This document shows positions 27,543 to 37,969 of a stretch of 64,000 nucleotides of DNA, one piece after another. This stretch comes from Saccharomycopsis malanga. Lineage: Eukaryota > Ascomycota > Saccharomycetes > Ascoideales > Saccharomycopsidaceae. How positions within the stretch are numbered: position 1 is the first letter of the stretch; each line of letters begins with the position of its first letter. Under the pieces are notes generated by a model that worked only from the letters and a program-made list of their open reading frames with translations, made no database searches and was not told where the DNA came from. A program made the translations under genes and the position numbers. The DNA lies in assembly GCA_004014935.1 (NCBI GenBank), contig CP025321.1:1550001-1614000 (forward strand), in the 5' to 3' direction.

Positions 27543-29072
27543 ATGATTGGGCCAAGTGAGAAGCAGCGTGCAATAGAGTTGAAACAGCTTGGAAATGAAG
27601 CTTTGAAGAAGAATGAGTACGAGTCTGCAATCAAGTACTACAGCGAGGCCATAGAATGCGATGGCAGTCAAGCGGTATTTTATTCGAACCGGGCCCAAGC
27701 CCAGATCAAGATGGAGGCTTATGGGCTAGCTATTGAAGATGCCAGCAAGTCTATTGAGGTGGATCTGAGCTATATCAAAGGGTACTACCGGCGGGCCATT
27801 GCGTATGCTGCTATATTGAAGTACAAGGAAGCGATCAAGGATTTGAAGATTGTGTTGGCCAAAGCGCCTGGCGATAAGACCGCAAAGCAGTATCACAATG
27901 AGTTTGTGAAGATTATGAAGCAAAAGAAGTTTGAGGAGGCGATCCGTGGACAAGATGTTCCTAGCGCTATTAGTTTGATCAATTTTGATGCGATGGGCGA
28001 GACAAAGAATCCTTTCAAAAACAGGCTCCAAGTAAACGTATGTGGTGTAGATGCCGAAACCAAAGAACAGGAGATTGAGATACATGGGATGACCGTAGAT
28101 TTCATCACAGAAATGATCTCCTTGTTCAAGAAAGGCGAAAAGTTGCCTAAAAAGTACGCGTACGCTATAATTGTAGCAGCAAACCAACTTTTCAAAAAGG
28201 AGGCTTCGCTTGTAGAAATCTCGATGCCACAGGTGGCCAAAAACACCAGCAGCCTGCAAATCTTGGACAACGTAGACAAAATCACCGTCTGCGGCGACAC
28301 TCATGGACAATTCTACGACTTGTTGAACATTTTTGAGAAATTTGGAAATGTCAGCAACACCCATGCCTATTTGTTCAACGGAGACTTTGTAGACCGAGGC
28401 AGCTGGTCAACAGAAGTCGCCTTTTTGTTGTATGCTTTGAAAATACTCTATCCGCACCGGCTTTTCCTCAACCGAGGAAACCACGAGACCAACGACATGA
28501 ACAAAGTGTATGGATTCGAGGGCGAATGCAAGGCCAAGTACAATGAATCGCTTTATTCCATGTTCAGCCAAAGTTTTGGCTCGTTACCGTTGGCGACTTT
28601 GATTGGAAACGATTATTTGGTGATGCACGGAGGCTTGTTTTCTGATGACGACATTTCTCTCGACGATATCAGAAACATCAACCGTTTGAAAAACACCCAG
28701 CCTCCTAAGCAGGGCATTCAGATGGAACTCTTGTGGACAGATCCTCAGCCAACACCAGGCCGTAGTCCTAACAGAAGAGGCATTGGTATCCAGTTTGGGC
28801 CTGATGTCACCGACAAGTTCTGCTCCAAAAACAACTTGTCGGGCATCATCCGGTCCCACGAGGTTAGAATGGATGGCTACCAAGTCGAACATTATGGCAA
28901 ACTTATCACTGTGTTTAGTGCTCCAAACTATTGTGATTCCCAAGGTAATAAAGGCGCTTGTATCGATTTCACCGTCAAAAATGGCTCTCTTGTCTTGGAT
29001 TACAACCAGTTTGATGCCGTGCCTCATCCGGATATCAAACCAATGGCTTACACTAGCAATTTTGGTTATTAA
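27543..29072 (+). CDS. PPT1: Serine/threonine protein phosphatase T (PP5), Ppt1
   Basis: The protein has 509 residues. Three TPR units fill residues 7-110 ('ELKQLGNEALKKNEYESAIK', 'FYSNRAQAQIKM', 'YIKGYYRRAIAY'). The PPP catalytic domain follows with GDTHGQ (about 251), GDFVDRGS (about 280), RGNHE (about 310), HGG (about 361) and 'SAPNYCDSQGNKGA', so all metal ligands are present. PP5 dephosphorylates Hsp90 and its co-chaperones; the TPRs dock on the Hsp90 tail and inhibit the enzyme. The CTG in 'EVD-CTG-SYIKGYY' falls at a usually polar position. A diverged SINE lies downstream in the same sense. Confidence 0.96.
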   Translation: MIGPSEKQRAIELKQLGNEALKKNEYESAIKYYSEAIECDGSQAVFYSNRAQAQIKMEAYGLAIEDASKSIEVDLSYIKGYYRRAIAYAAILKYKEAIKDLKIVLAKAPGDKTAKQYHNEFVKIMKQKKFEEAIRGQDVPSAISLINFDAMGETKNPFKNRLQVNVCGVDAETKEQEIEIHGMTVDFITEMISLFKKGEKLPKKYAYAIIVAANQLFKKEASLVEISMPQVAKNTSSLQILDNVDKITVCGDTHGQFYDLLNIFEKFGNVSNTHAYLFNGDFVDRGSWSTEVAFLLYALKILYPHRLFLNRGNHETNDMNKVYGFEGECKAKYNESLYSMFSQSFGSLPLATLIGNDYLVMHGGLFSDDDISLDDIRNINRLKNTQPPKQGIQMELLWTDPQPTPGRSPNRRGIGIQFGPDVTDKFCSKNNLSGIIRSHEVRMDGYQVEHYGKLITVFSAPNYCDSQGNKGACIDFTVKNGSLVLDYNQFDAVPHPDIKPMAYTSNFGY

Positions 29073-29127
29073 CTTGTGTCATAGTTTTTCAAAATGTATT
29101 GTAATATATTTTTACTTGGTTTTTTCT

Positions 29128-29262
29128 GTAAGATTGGTCAATGCCCTAGGAGAAGAGAAAATGACTTGGCGGGAGAATGGTCTTGGAAAAGAGTAAAATA
29201 CAAAGAGTGACGGGTGAGGAGGATGGTTTTGTATAAGATGTTATTATTATTATTATTTTGTG
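29128..29262 (+). mobile_element. Diverged SINE downstream of PPT1, tail grown into a tandem repeat
   Basis: 'GGTCAATGCCCTAGGAGAAG' corresponds to the SINE segment after box A, 'GACGGGTGAGG' to the short-form junction, and 'TATAAGATGTTATTATTATT' to the 3' end and tail. The unit 'ggatggtttttgtataagat' with tail is then repeated about six times to 29480. It starts about 55 bp after the PPT1 stop and has the same sense. It is the weakest of the gene-end copies. Confidence 0.55.
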
Positions 29263-29485
29263 AGGAGGATGGTTTTTTATAAGATATTATCATTATTATT
29301 ATTTTGTTGTGAGTAAAAGGATGGTTTTTGTATAAGATATTATTATTTTGTAATTAAACGAATGGTTTTTGTATAAGATATTATTATTTTGTAATTAAAC
29401 GAATGGTTTTTGTATAAGATATTATTATTTTGTAATTAAACGAATGGTTTTGTATAAAATATTATTATTTTGTGATCAAACGAAT
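29220..29485. repeat. 41-60 bp tandem repeats derived from a SINE tail
   Basis: Six units share 'gaatggtttttgtataagat' and 'attattattttg'. Later copies (29335-29485) have a regular 41-bp period with 'taattaaac'. Confidence 0.85.
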
Positions 29486-29489
29486 GGTC

Positions 29490-29925
29490 TTCTATTGAAG
29501 GAGAACGCTAAAACGAAAAGTCTACTATATAAAAGGATAGAACAAGTCTAAAAGGAGGAGTCTTTAATAGCGATTAGAACAATGAGGTACCTGGAAGGGT
29601 ACTCAAAGGTTCTCGGCCACTAGACTAATAGATAATGAAAACAAGAAATGGCAATGGCTTGAGTACTGACTGACAAGTCTAGCCAATAATTAGTAAAAGA
29701 ACCAAAGTTTGCAACTGAAGATAGAGCAAACACAGAATAAGGGGTTTAATATATCTAGTCAACCAGACCATAGGACCAGAAGCATTTAGAAGTTTCAACG
29801 ATACACGTCCCTTTAAACGACAGTATACCAAATCCCCGTGACATTTGATACATTCTCTGAAAAGTTGAGCAGCTGTGTGCTAGAGTTTAAAGATGGTCAA
29901 AAGGATGGGCTTTTTGGTAACCAGC
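29490..29925. mobile_element. LTR-like relic of a Ty3/gypsy-type family
   Basis: 'ctactatataaaaggataga', 'cagaccataggacc' and 'ttaaacgacagtatac...acatttgatacattctctga' match, in the same order, the region beside the gypsy pol fragment at 59808-60140. It is an old, broken copy. Confidence 0.6.
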
Positions 29926-30039
29926 CTATGAAAAACTCACATCGAGTTCTTTTTGGAGAAATAATTACACTGAATATCCTCCAAACATCTCTGCGTGTGT
30001 GACTAGAGGTTGAAAGCCATTAAGGAAATATCGGACAAT

Positions 30040-30538
30040 GGTAAAGTTTAAATGTTATGGATAACGTTAAATGCACCGCATAAGTATGTTAACCGATTAT
30101 TGGCCCATTTTCCTGGGTCGTAAGGGAAAACCCTTGAAAGTATTTTATGAAAGTGAAGCGGTGTCAAGATATTTTTTTCTCCATCAACAGTGCTTGAGTA
30201 GTCTATGACTTTATCTGACGTAATTTGTTTTAGGTTTTGTGGGAAATATTGGCCATTCTGGCATCTTTTCCCTTCCCCTAAGAAACTTGAGGAAATTGAA
30301 GAATTAATGGATGTCTTTTGCCTTGGGGCATTGGAAATTGAAAAATAGGGGTTTTTTCTGCTTGGGGCATTGATAATAATGTGTGACAAACAAACGTCTA
30401 TTAGGGTTTTGAGAACAAAAGTAGTTGCGTTTAAATCACTGTAGTCAATAACCAATCGTATTATGTGATTGGCAGGTTTGGTTTTGACAGTAAAATTCTT
30501 TTGCAAAAGCTTGTTGGTTTCTTCTTGGAGAAATCGGC
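30040..30538 (-). mobile_element. Ty3/gypsy-like reverse transcriptase relic
   Basis: A minus-strand stretch near 30400-30490 encodes 'RLVIDYSDLNATTF', like the first conserved block of gypsy-type reverse transcriptase. The rest is not recognisable. It is broken in several places and old; together with 29490-29925 it marks a former insertion. Confidence 0.5.
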
Positions 30539-30734
30539 TAATAATAATATCATATATTTCGAGCCCAGTAAATATTAGTTTTGTAATGTATGCGCCACGT
30601 TAAAACGCAATGAGGAAAACCCAAAAATGACCTGTTGATCATAATTGGCTCACCAGTGTTCTTGTTAGGTCTTTCATCTCTTCTCCAAAATACTGAGTCT
30701 TTCATCTCTTCTCTAAAATACTGAGCACTTGCTA
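30539..30734 (-). mobile_element. SINE, short form, with internal duplication
   Basis: The minus strand contains two copies of a 'GAGAAGAGATGAAAGAC'-like segment, then 'AACACTGGTGAGCCAATTATG', 'GGTTTTCC' and the 3' end 'TTTACTGGGCTCGAAATATATG' in part, with short tail. The head with box A is missing. It begins about 50 bp downstream of SWC4 in the same sense. Confidence 0.82.
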
Positions 30735-30785
30735 ATAAAATTAATAAAATCCATATATTACTATAAAACCCCACACAAACACACT

Positions 30786-32156
30786 TTATAAAGACTTATT
30801 GATCAAAGTCGCCTCTGTTTCCAACTTGTCAATCTGCTTTTTTGTTTCTAAAAGAGTGGCTATGGATTCTGTCAAAGAATTAAACTTTTCTACAATTTTT
30901 TCAGTCACAATGACTGGTCTGTTTGAAATCCCCAACTCATTCAACACAGCATTGACTTTGTTTTGTACTGCTGGTTTGTAGGTGTTGATTTTTGACGAAC
31001 GCAAATGAACCCCAGCCTGGAGTTTTTCTGAATGGTAAGAGAGCCCATACGCAGCTTCTTCTTCTGGCGAGAGTTTTTTCAAAAGTAACTGAGCCACTGG
31101 ATCGTCTGACTGTTTCTTCTTCTTAGAATCAACGGTTAATACTGGTGCACTACTAGAGACTGGAGATGCTACGGCGGAAGGGTTGGCGTCCAGTTTATTA
31201 CGTTTTTTTGTTTTATCGGAAAACATGAGGGCATTGTAAAGTTGGGACAACCCCTGGGAAGTCAAGTATTGATTAATGTTCCCAGTACTGGAGGGCGAAT
31301 CCAACAAATGCAACAATGAAGCTCTTTCGCTCAACATTTTCTGGGCTGCCTGTTCAAACCTTCTGGCTTCTATGATAAGAGACTCTTCCTCAGCAATTTC
31401 TGCTGGACTACGTGCCAAAAGCCGCTCAAGATATTTCTTTCGTTCCTCTTCTTTTTGTTTGTCAAAACTAAGCGCTGCTACAAGCTTGTTCTTATTCTCG
31501 TCAAGAATACCAGCTTCTTTGAGAATTTTATTTTCATCAGTGATTATGAGTTTGCAAATAAAATAAAACCGTTCTTTCAAATCCCCAAGACTTCTTTTAA
31601 CCTTGTTTTGTTTGTTCATCTCGTTTGCCTCGTTTGCCTCGTTCAGCTCGTTTATTCCACTCGTATAGTCGTACCGGTCGTATATAATAAGCCATCGCAA
31701 GTCGTATAATACACACATATCAAACAAATATCGCGTCTCCCCATATGTCCATGTGTTACCATCAATCCCATCATCAACTCCCTTCACCAATCGATCGTAC
31801 GTGGCCTCATCAAACTTTGGGAGCTTAAGTTTTTGATTATACTGTTCAAAAGCATATCCGCCTACACTTTCAGTGCTGCCCCGCACCCAATGGTTCAATT
31901 CTAACCCGTCGCTTCGCGCGCTATTTTTAAATTTGGCCCATCTCCATGGTGCAGGCTTGCTTTTACTGGCTATTCTGCTTTTAAATTTCGACGCATTAGA
32001 TAATTGAATTGCTGGTGTGTTTTCCCCAAGCAAATTGTACAATTCTCTATTAATGCCCAGCTGTTTTTTTGAGATTTCCACTTTTTTCTTCTTTTTTACT
32101 GGCTCGTACAGCCCACGACGCACATTCAACACGTCCAACACATCATTCGACGACAT
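30786..32156 (-). CDS. SWC4: Swc4 (DMAP1 family), shared subunit of SWR1 and NuA4
   Basis: The protein has 456 residues. Conserved features are 'SSNDVLDVLNV' at the N-terminus, 'KPAPWRWAKFKNSARSDGL' and 'LNHWVRG', and the SANT-like segment with 'WTYGETRYLFDMCVLYDLRW' (about residues 133-152) followed by 'IIYDRYDY' and 'RSLGDLKERFYFICKLI'. Swc4 joins the H2A.Z-exchange complex SWR1 and the histone acetyltransferase NuA4 in the nucleus. A short NEANEANEMN repeat lies inside the SANT-like domain, an insertion relative to what I recall of S. cerevisiae. The C-terminus is helical and charged. Confidence 0.93.
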   Translation of the reverse strand: MSSNDVLDVLNVRRGLYEPVKKKKKVEISKKQLGINRELYNLLGENTPAIQLSNASKFKSRIASKSKPAPWRWAKFKNSARSDGLELNHWVRGSTESVGGYAFEQYNQKLKLPKFDEATYDRLVKGVDDGIDGNTWTYGETRYLFDMCVLYDLRWLIIYDRYDYTSGINELNEANEANEMNKQNKVKRSLGDLKERFYFICKLIITDENKILKEAGILDENKNKLVAALSFDKQKEEERKKYLERLLARSPAEIAEEESLIIEARRFEQAAQKMLSERASLLHLLDSPSSTGNINQYLTSQGLSQLYNALMFSDKTKKRNKLDANPSAVASPVSSSAPVLTVDSKKKKQSDDPVAQLLLKKLSPEEEAAYGLSYHSEKLQAGVHLRSSKINTYKPAVQNKVNAVLNELGISNRPVIVTEKIVEKFNSLTESIATLLETKKQIDKLETEATLINKSL

Positions 32157-32502
32157 TTCACTTTTATATGTCTATATATAAATACTACTCATTGCACTAT
32201 ATAGTAAAACTCACTATATTCATCCACTTTTTTGATATTCTCAAATAGTCGGCAGGGTAATCGGATACTAACCAGTGGTATATAACCAATATAAGGAGGT
32301 GTTAGCACCCCTTGTATGATCGGGACCGGGTAACGCATATTTAAACTGACCAGCGGTGATTGATTTGGTTTGGTATTAATCAAATGCAGTTCAATGTAAA
32401 AATCAAATGATTCAAGTAAAGAACAAGTCAATCAGATGCAGTCATTGCTTAAAGTTTGCATGATACATATAGAATAACATCTTCTGCCATAATTACATCA
32501 CG

Positions 32503-34814
32503 ATGAGCACGAAAAACCCTGCGTTAGCGCAGACAAGAGTATGTTGTTGTTGTTCTTGTTGTTCTTGTTGCTGTACAAGTGTATTTATGTATGCGATGCG
32601 ATGTAATGCATGATACTAATAAAGGTTTAGATGAGCACAATAGAGTCAAGCGTTACGAGACTTTTGGTAGCAACAAAGCATTTGTTGGAAAGCTTAACGC
32701 AATGGGCAAAGTTAAATGCAAGCGAAACAGATGTTTCCAATGCATATGTCCAATTGGGCGGTGACTTCAAAGTTGCATGTCGTGCGTTTTCAAGTGCAGG
32801 AGTCGACGTATCTGATCTTGGAGATGTTCCGCACTCGTTAAGAGTTGTTTTAGAAGAAGCGCTATGCGAGCCGCCGTCACAGCCGAGTTTAGACATATAT
32901 TTGCCCACAATCAGGCAGATTATCATCAATCTCTTGCAGAATTTGAAGCAAAAACAAGTCATGGTACGTTCTATGAACCAATCTCAACAAAGAATGACTT
33001 CTGCAGGAAAAAATCATCGTGCATCTTCATCGCCGCATAATCAGCGTCTGCTGTCACTGCAACATGCGTCTGCATCGCATAAACCTAATGTAGAAAAACA
33101 GGTGGCGCCGACGCATAATTCAGATAACCGCCGACACCTGGTCGCGCAAAAAACAGAGCCTTTACCAAAGCAACGGCTTGATAGTTACAGGGCGCTATCT
33201 GAGGGACATTCTCAGGAAACTGTCAACGTTCCTGCAAAAAATGTACCTGATATAGTAGTGTCAGAGGAATCTGACGCGCTCAAGCAGTTGCAGAATGGAG
33301 AGTCACTTAAACGGAGGGCTTCGCGACGTTTTTCTGCATTTCAATATGCAAAACTTACCAAACAGAGTGAGATGCCGTTACCAAAAGAGATAAACAAGCC
33401 AGATACGGAGACTGCTTCTGCTGCATTGGCTTCTACGCCTGCTGTGTCTGTTGTGTCCGCACCTTCTGCTTCTGCCTCTACGTCTACTTCTACTTTTGCT
33501 TCTGCTCCTGCTCCTGCGCCTGCATCTGCTCCTGCATCTGCTCCTGCATCTGCTCCTGCACCTACAGGCGTACGTGATCTATTCTTGAAAATCGGGAACC
33601 GGACCAAAAAGGTCAGTGTGCAGTTTCCGACTTCTTTCAGTGCCTTGAGGCTCTTGTTTATAGAAAAATTTGCATATTCACCGGGGACGGACAGTTTTCC
33701 AGAGATTTACATACAGGATTCGATTGGGGACGTTGCGTACGAATTGGAGGAGGAATACTTGGTGGGGATAAAAGAAGGTGCGATCATGTCGTTGAACGTG
33801 CATGAGCATGAGCATACAGATTTGGTGAAGAAGCTTGAGACGCAGGTGGGTGCATTGCAGGAGCAGCTCGCAAAAATGCATACCGACGTACTAGATGCGA
33901 TCAAAACGCCGGGTAAACCGGAGTTTGGCGACAACTCGGAGTTAGCCAGCACGGACACGGCGGGCAATTTGGAAGTTAATGATATACGACATGAATTGGC
34001 CATTCTCCGGCAGATCAGTGCAGATGGAAAGAAGGATTTTACATCTACGATCAAAGAGTTGCTAACAAAAGTGGAAGAATTCAAGAATTCTGGATTTGAT
34101 GCATCAAGAAGCGCGAACCGGAATTATATGGAAACATGTCATAACAAGTTGTCGGAGGACTCGGACGAGCTTTTGACCAAAGTAGACGACTTGCAGGACG
34201 TGGTGGAAGCACTCCGAAAAGACGTGGCGCAGCGGGGCGCCAAACCGACGGCAAAACAACTCTCCTCGGTCCGAGATGAGATCGCCAGTGCTCAAAACGC
34301 GATTCACGTGATGCATCAATATATAATGGCGGAGAAGTCTAACTGGAAGGTTATATGGGAGAAGGAGTTGGATGTTGTATGTGAAGAGCAGCAATATTTC
34401 AAGTTGCAAGAGGATTTAGTAGATGATCTTAAAGAAGATTTAGCAAAAGCGTTGGAAACGTTCACTTTAGTAGAGCATGTATCGAAAGAGCATGAGAAGA
34501 ACAATGGCAAGATACGTCAGCCTAACTTGCCATTGGTCGAGCCTGGGCAAAGCATGACCGGTTTGAGAGACGCAATGCTTTCCGAGGTTGCGGCGCTTCA
34601 GCCGAACCACCAGAACCGGGTGGATGCGATACAAAAGGCGGAGAAGTTGCGGGAGAAAGAGAAGCAAAACCGGTTGAAAAACCAGTTTGAAGAGGAGTTG
34701 GGCGGTTTTGTCGAGGGCAAAAAGTTGAAAAAGTCGGGGGGCATTGAAGAAACCGAGAGAATCCGGAAAATGAAGGACGAGCAAAACTTGAAAAGTTCAT
34801 TTGCTGTTTTTTGA
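32503..34814 (+). CDS. BUD6: Bud6/Aip3 actin- and formin-interacting polarity protein, with a 5' intron
   Basis: Exon 1 (32503-32538) encodes MSTKNPALAQTR and joins in frame to exon 2 (32631-34814), giving 739 residues. The N-terminal block 'VTRLLVATKHLLESLTQWAK', 'AYVQLGGDFKVACRAF' and 'DVSDLGDVPHSLR' is characteristic of Bud6. A Ser/Ala/Pro spacer (APAPASAPASAPASAPAP) leads to the AIP3 domain with 'FLKIGNRTKKVSVQFPTSF' and long coiled coils ending '...EETERIRKMKDEQNLKSSF'. Bud6 acts with formins to nucleate actin cables at polarity sites. If splicing did not occur, the ATG at 32631 would start MSTIESS..., a curious near-repeat of the exon 1 start. A SINE follows 70 bp after the stop. Confidence 0.92.
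32539..32630 (+). other. BUD6 5' intron (92 bp)
   Basis: Donor GTATGT at 32539, branch-like TACTAAT at 32614-32620, acceptor TTTAG at 32626-32630. Its length is not a multiple of three and it contains an in-frame TGA, so retention would block translation from the exon 1 ATG. It is inferred from signals and the open exon 1 only. Confidence 0.75.
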
Positions 34815-34883
34815 TAGAAAAGTAGAAAAGTAGAGTGTGGTGATTGGCATTTTCATTGATAATTGTTTATTCTCATTAAATAT

Positions 34884-35045
34884 GCTCCGGACCGTATGGG
34901 TTGTGCTCTCGGAGAAGAGAAAAAGACCAAGAAAAGGTTACGATCAAAAAATCACGATTCGGCTGTACCAAATCTCTTTAGCATAACGTGCATATACAAA
35001 ACACATATTTACGCGGCTGAAATATAAGATATTATGTTATTATAC
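34884..35045 (+). mobile_element. SINE, short form, diverged
   Basis: 'GCTCCGGACCGTATGGGTTG' (head), 'TGCTCTCGGAGAAGAGAAAA', 'ACCAAATCTCTTTAGCATAA' and a decayed 3' end 'GGCTGAAATATAAGATATTA' with tail. It starts 70 bp after the BUD6 stop in its sense. Box A is damaged. Confidence 0.8.
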
Positions 35046-35110
35046 CATATTATTGCTATTGTTATTGCTATTAATCACTATTCATTAGCTATACATCATC
35101 CTTAGTGACA

Positions 35111-35316
35111 GTGGTCACGTGATCTCCTGTCACGTGCACTAATGCTGGTGCAAACCATGTAGGAGTAGGCATGGTTTTAATTATTTTTCTGTATTTCAAT
35201 TGGCCACTTCAAGCTGTCGGCTCAACTTATTGCTCGTTTTTTCAATTACTATTTTGAATATTAACTTTAAACACCTTTCTAATAACGAGTTCACGTGATC
35301 TGGGGTCACGTGCATA
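35111..35316. promoter_or_regulatory. Two matching pairs of CACGTG sites
   Basis: TCACGTGATCT followed closely by GTCACGTGCA occurs at 35115-35137 and again at 35291-35314, 176 bp apart, with the same order and near-identical spacing. CACGTG is the core of the bHLH factor Cbf1 and relatives. The sites lie between two convergent genes (BUD6, NOP16), an unexpected place for a promoter. No gene or RNA is recognised in 35046-35880. Confidence 0.5.
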
Positions 35317-35878
35317 TAACCTTTGCAATGGTATATATGATAGATGGTAATAGTGTAGCTAATTCAACCTATTGATCTCTATTTTTTGTCAGCTAGGTAA
35401 ATATGGACTGAAATGCACTCTAATAGCTGAGAATCATATTTTTTTAGCATAATCGTCAAGAATTGTTTGATATTGATAGTATATTGTTATCTCACAATAC
35501 GTATATACCCCAGTCTTGGTATTCTATTAATTGTAATTTGGTAAAATGTATTATTGGTGGGGGATTCTCAATTATAATTCCCCTTTGACCAGTTGTTAAA
35601 ACCCCTATTTTTTTAGACTTTTTTTATGCTTTTAGTTATCATCTTAACATGAAAACTACAAATAACCAACTGCTTCTCATCTGACGCTCCCACATCTCAG
35701 TGCATTATTAATGGTTAGCTTCATTTTCTTCTGGTCTTGTGAACTGATTAAATAAATACAGTAAACCCATTTTTGTTGCTCTATTTACAAATTTCTATGC
35801 CTACTTTATTTTACCAAGTACTATTGGCTAGATAGTGGTATATAGCCGCTTATTTGACTATTCTTACTGTTTTTGCTG

Positions 35879-35879
<1 letters not shown>

Positions 35880-35918
<39 letters not shown>

Positions 35919-36222
35919 TATTTCAAACCCTGTAAATATCAGTTTCGCTTATATGCTCCATGTTTAAAGAAATTTGGTAGCCCAACAATTTCAATCATCA
36001 TAACTTTCTGTTTTAACAAATTGGAAAGTAAGCACCATTGGTTCACAGCCAGTTACACTTGCTTGTTCAACATATATAATTAGTGATTAGTTAATGTTCA
36101 TTATGTATTTCTTTTTTTTTTCATTGCAAAAAATGTTTGTCTTGGGAATCGAACCCGGGTTCCTGTTAACTCATTTTTTTCTCTTTTCCACAGGCACGAA
36201 CCACTGAGCCACGGGCCAGGCC
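35880..36222 (-). mobile_element. SINE, long form
   Basis: The minus strand reads a head with CCGTGGCTCAGTGGTTCGTG (box A GGCTCAGTGG), box B GGTTCGATTCC, the body with 'ACAAGCAAGTGTAACTGGCT' and 'TTACTTTCCAATTTG', and the 3' end 'GATATTTACAGGGTTTGAAA' with an (ATT)n tail. An A/T-rich piece is inserted in the body relative to the complete copy. It begins about 170 bp downstream of NOP16 in its sense. Confidence 0.9.
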
Positions 36223-36224
36223 GC

Positions 36225-36275
36225 TTTTTAGACTTGTTCTATCCTTTTATATAATTAGTCCAGATGAATTTGCAA
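36225..36275 (-). mobile_element. LTR-like relic fragment
   Basis: 'ATTATATAAAAGGATAGAAC' on the minus strand matches the core of the LTR-like repeat at 29490-29925. About 50 bp remain between the SINE and NOP16. Confidence 0.5.
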
Positions 36276-36393
36276 AGCTACACTATCTAATAAACCACAC
36301 TACAACGCTTATAGCACTACGTTTCTGCAGCATACAGACCAAACACAGAATATATTGAGAAAAATAAACCAATAAAATGCAAAACAATGCCAC

Positions 36394-37056
36394 CTACTTG
36401 CCAATGTTACTCTTCTTCCACTTTACAATCTTCTTTTTCAAATCTCCAGCACTATTCTGGAACACATTCAACTTCTTGTCCCATTTCATTGCTTCGTAGT
36501 CGTCGCCATGTTTCTCGTACAAGTCTCTTAGCCAATCTTTCTCACGTGTGGACTGGTACCGCTCGCTCACCTGCACTGGCCGTTTGGCATAAGCTTCCAA
36601 CTCCTCCACAACCTTTGTTTTCGGCTTTACTGGCTCAATAACTGAATCTTCATCCATCTGTTTCTTTCCATGGATAATCTTCACGATATTTCCATCCTCG
36701 TCTTTGATCAACCTGGCTTCTCCTACTGGTATCTTATACGGGTCTGTTTCCACCGTATTTTTTTCTTCTTTATTCTCCTTGGCATCTTCTTCTTTATCCA
36801 TCTTTTCATCCTCTTCTCCACTGCTTCCTGCTTCGTTTTCCACGCTAAAATCCTTCTCTTCTCCTCCAGCCGGCTTCTCCAACTTCACAACAAGCCCTAA
36901 CCGTTTGTAGTTCTGCGCCAACGTCTCATTATAATCCCAATTAGCTGCTATTATCGCATTACCCTTCACATTAATCTTTCTATTCTTATCCTTAAGTCTC
37001 CGGGTCGCCTTCCCCACAGAAGACCGGTTCATCTTTCTCTTGCGCACAGACGTCAT
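36394..37056 (-). CDS. NOP16: 60S ribosome biogenesis factor Nop16
   Basis: The protein has 220 residues. 'MTSVRKRKMNRSSVGKATRR' and 'NYKRLGLVVKLEKPAGG' at the N-terminus and 'LRDLYEKHGDDYEAMKWDKK' with 'NVFQNSAGDLKKKIVKWKK' at the C-terminus are near-exact family signatures. An acidic Glu/Lys linker (about residues 75-105) sits between. Nop16 is a nucleolar component of pre-60S particles. A SINE lies about 170 bp downstream in the same sense. Confidence 0.96.
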   Translation of the reverse strand: MTSVRKRKMNRSSVGKATRRLKDKNRKINVKGNAIIAANWDYNETLAQNYKRLGLVVKLEKPAGGEEKDFSVENEAGSSGEEDEKMDKEEDAKENKEEKNTVETDPYKIPVGEARLIKDEDGNIVKIIHGKKQMDEDSVIEPVKPKTKVVEELEAYAKRPVQVSERYQSTREKDWLRDLYEKHGDDYEAMKWDKKLNVFQNSAGDLKKKIVKWKKSNIGK

Positions 37057-37969
37057 CTTTGTTTGTATCTATTGGTTATTCAATAAAAACTTTTACCTCT
37101 AATGTTCAACTATAATCGTTGCTGGTAAGAGATGACTTCTCATCTATGGAAAAAAAAAAATTTTATAATGTGCGTATTAGTACATATTTCAGCAGCTTCA
37201 TAGTGCGTGGTGATGTATATGTCACATGGTTACGCATATTGTTGCATACTTCAGCATGTTCGTGCATATTTCAGCATGATTTATGCGTTTCAATATCATA
37301 TATAATGAATGAGGGAGAGAGAGCGAGCTTCGATTAGTGTTGTTTATTTGCCATTTCAATATTTTGTTTGTTGGAATCAGTGCAGCATTCAAATGCAAGA
37401 CTTTATTGAAAAACAAATATCAAAAATTGAAAAAAAAATTAAAAAATTGAAAAGAATTATCATATGAAAAGACATTTGGCCAGATTTTTGTCACACTTTT
37501 GGTCCAAAATCGCCCATCTATGCCCACAGTACTGCCTGTAACTACAACAACTGCCAAAAAGCACATATCGTAGGCCCAAAAAAGAAACGCAATCTACACC
37601 TTCAAGCAATCCGATAAGAAGCTGCCAAAATAAAAGCCTTGCTTGCTACATACTCTTAAAATACTAAACATACAAATCGTACAAAATAACCCATTACAGT
37701 TAATACAATTGTATCGCTTAACTCTATATAAAACAGCCATAAAGAAACACTCCTGTCACGTGCCTTCTTCTTTTTACCCTCCCCTGTGGCCCGGGTAATA
37801 CCGTGAAATTAACAACTCACCACTATGAAACAAACAACAGATGCTCTTTACCAATGGAAATCTACAACACATTTGGTTTATAAGTGAAATCCAGAAAGAA
37901 ACCGCAGGCAATTGCCGCAGAGGACATACAGAAACATACTGCTAACGTTGCTATCAGAAGAATCACATA
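37057..37969. other. Divergent NOP16-SEC24 promoter region
   Basis: About 0.9 kb serve both genes. A CACGTG core lies at about 37757 and a CGGGTAA (Reb1-type) site at about 37792, roughly 180 bp before SEC24. Repeated 'catatttcagcat' motifs occur at 37180-37280. Small reverse frames here overlap SEC24 and are not supported. Confidence 0.55.

Noticed and set aside
35111-35316. Point centromere with CDEI (GTCACGTG)
   Set aside because: CDEI-like core is present but no AT-rich CDEII followed by a CDEIII motif was seen, and CUG-clade yeasts are not known for S. cerevisiae-type point centromeres.
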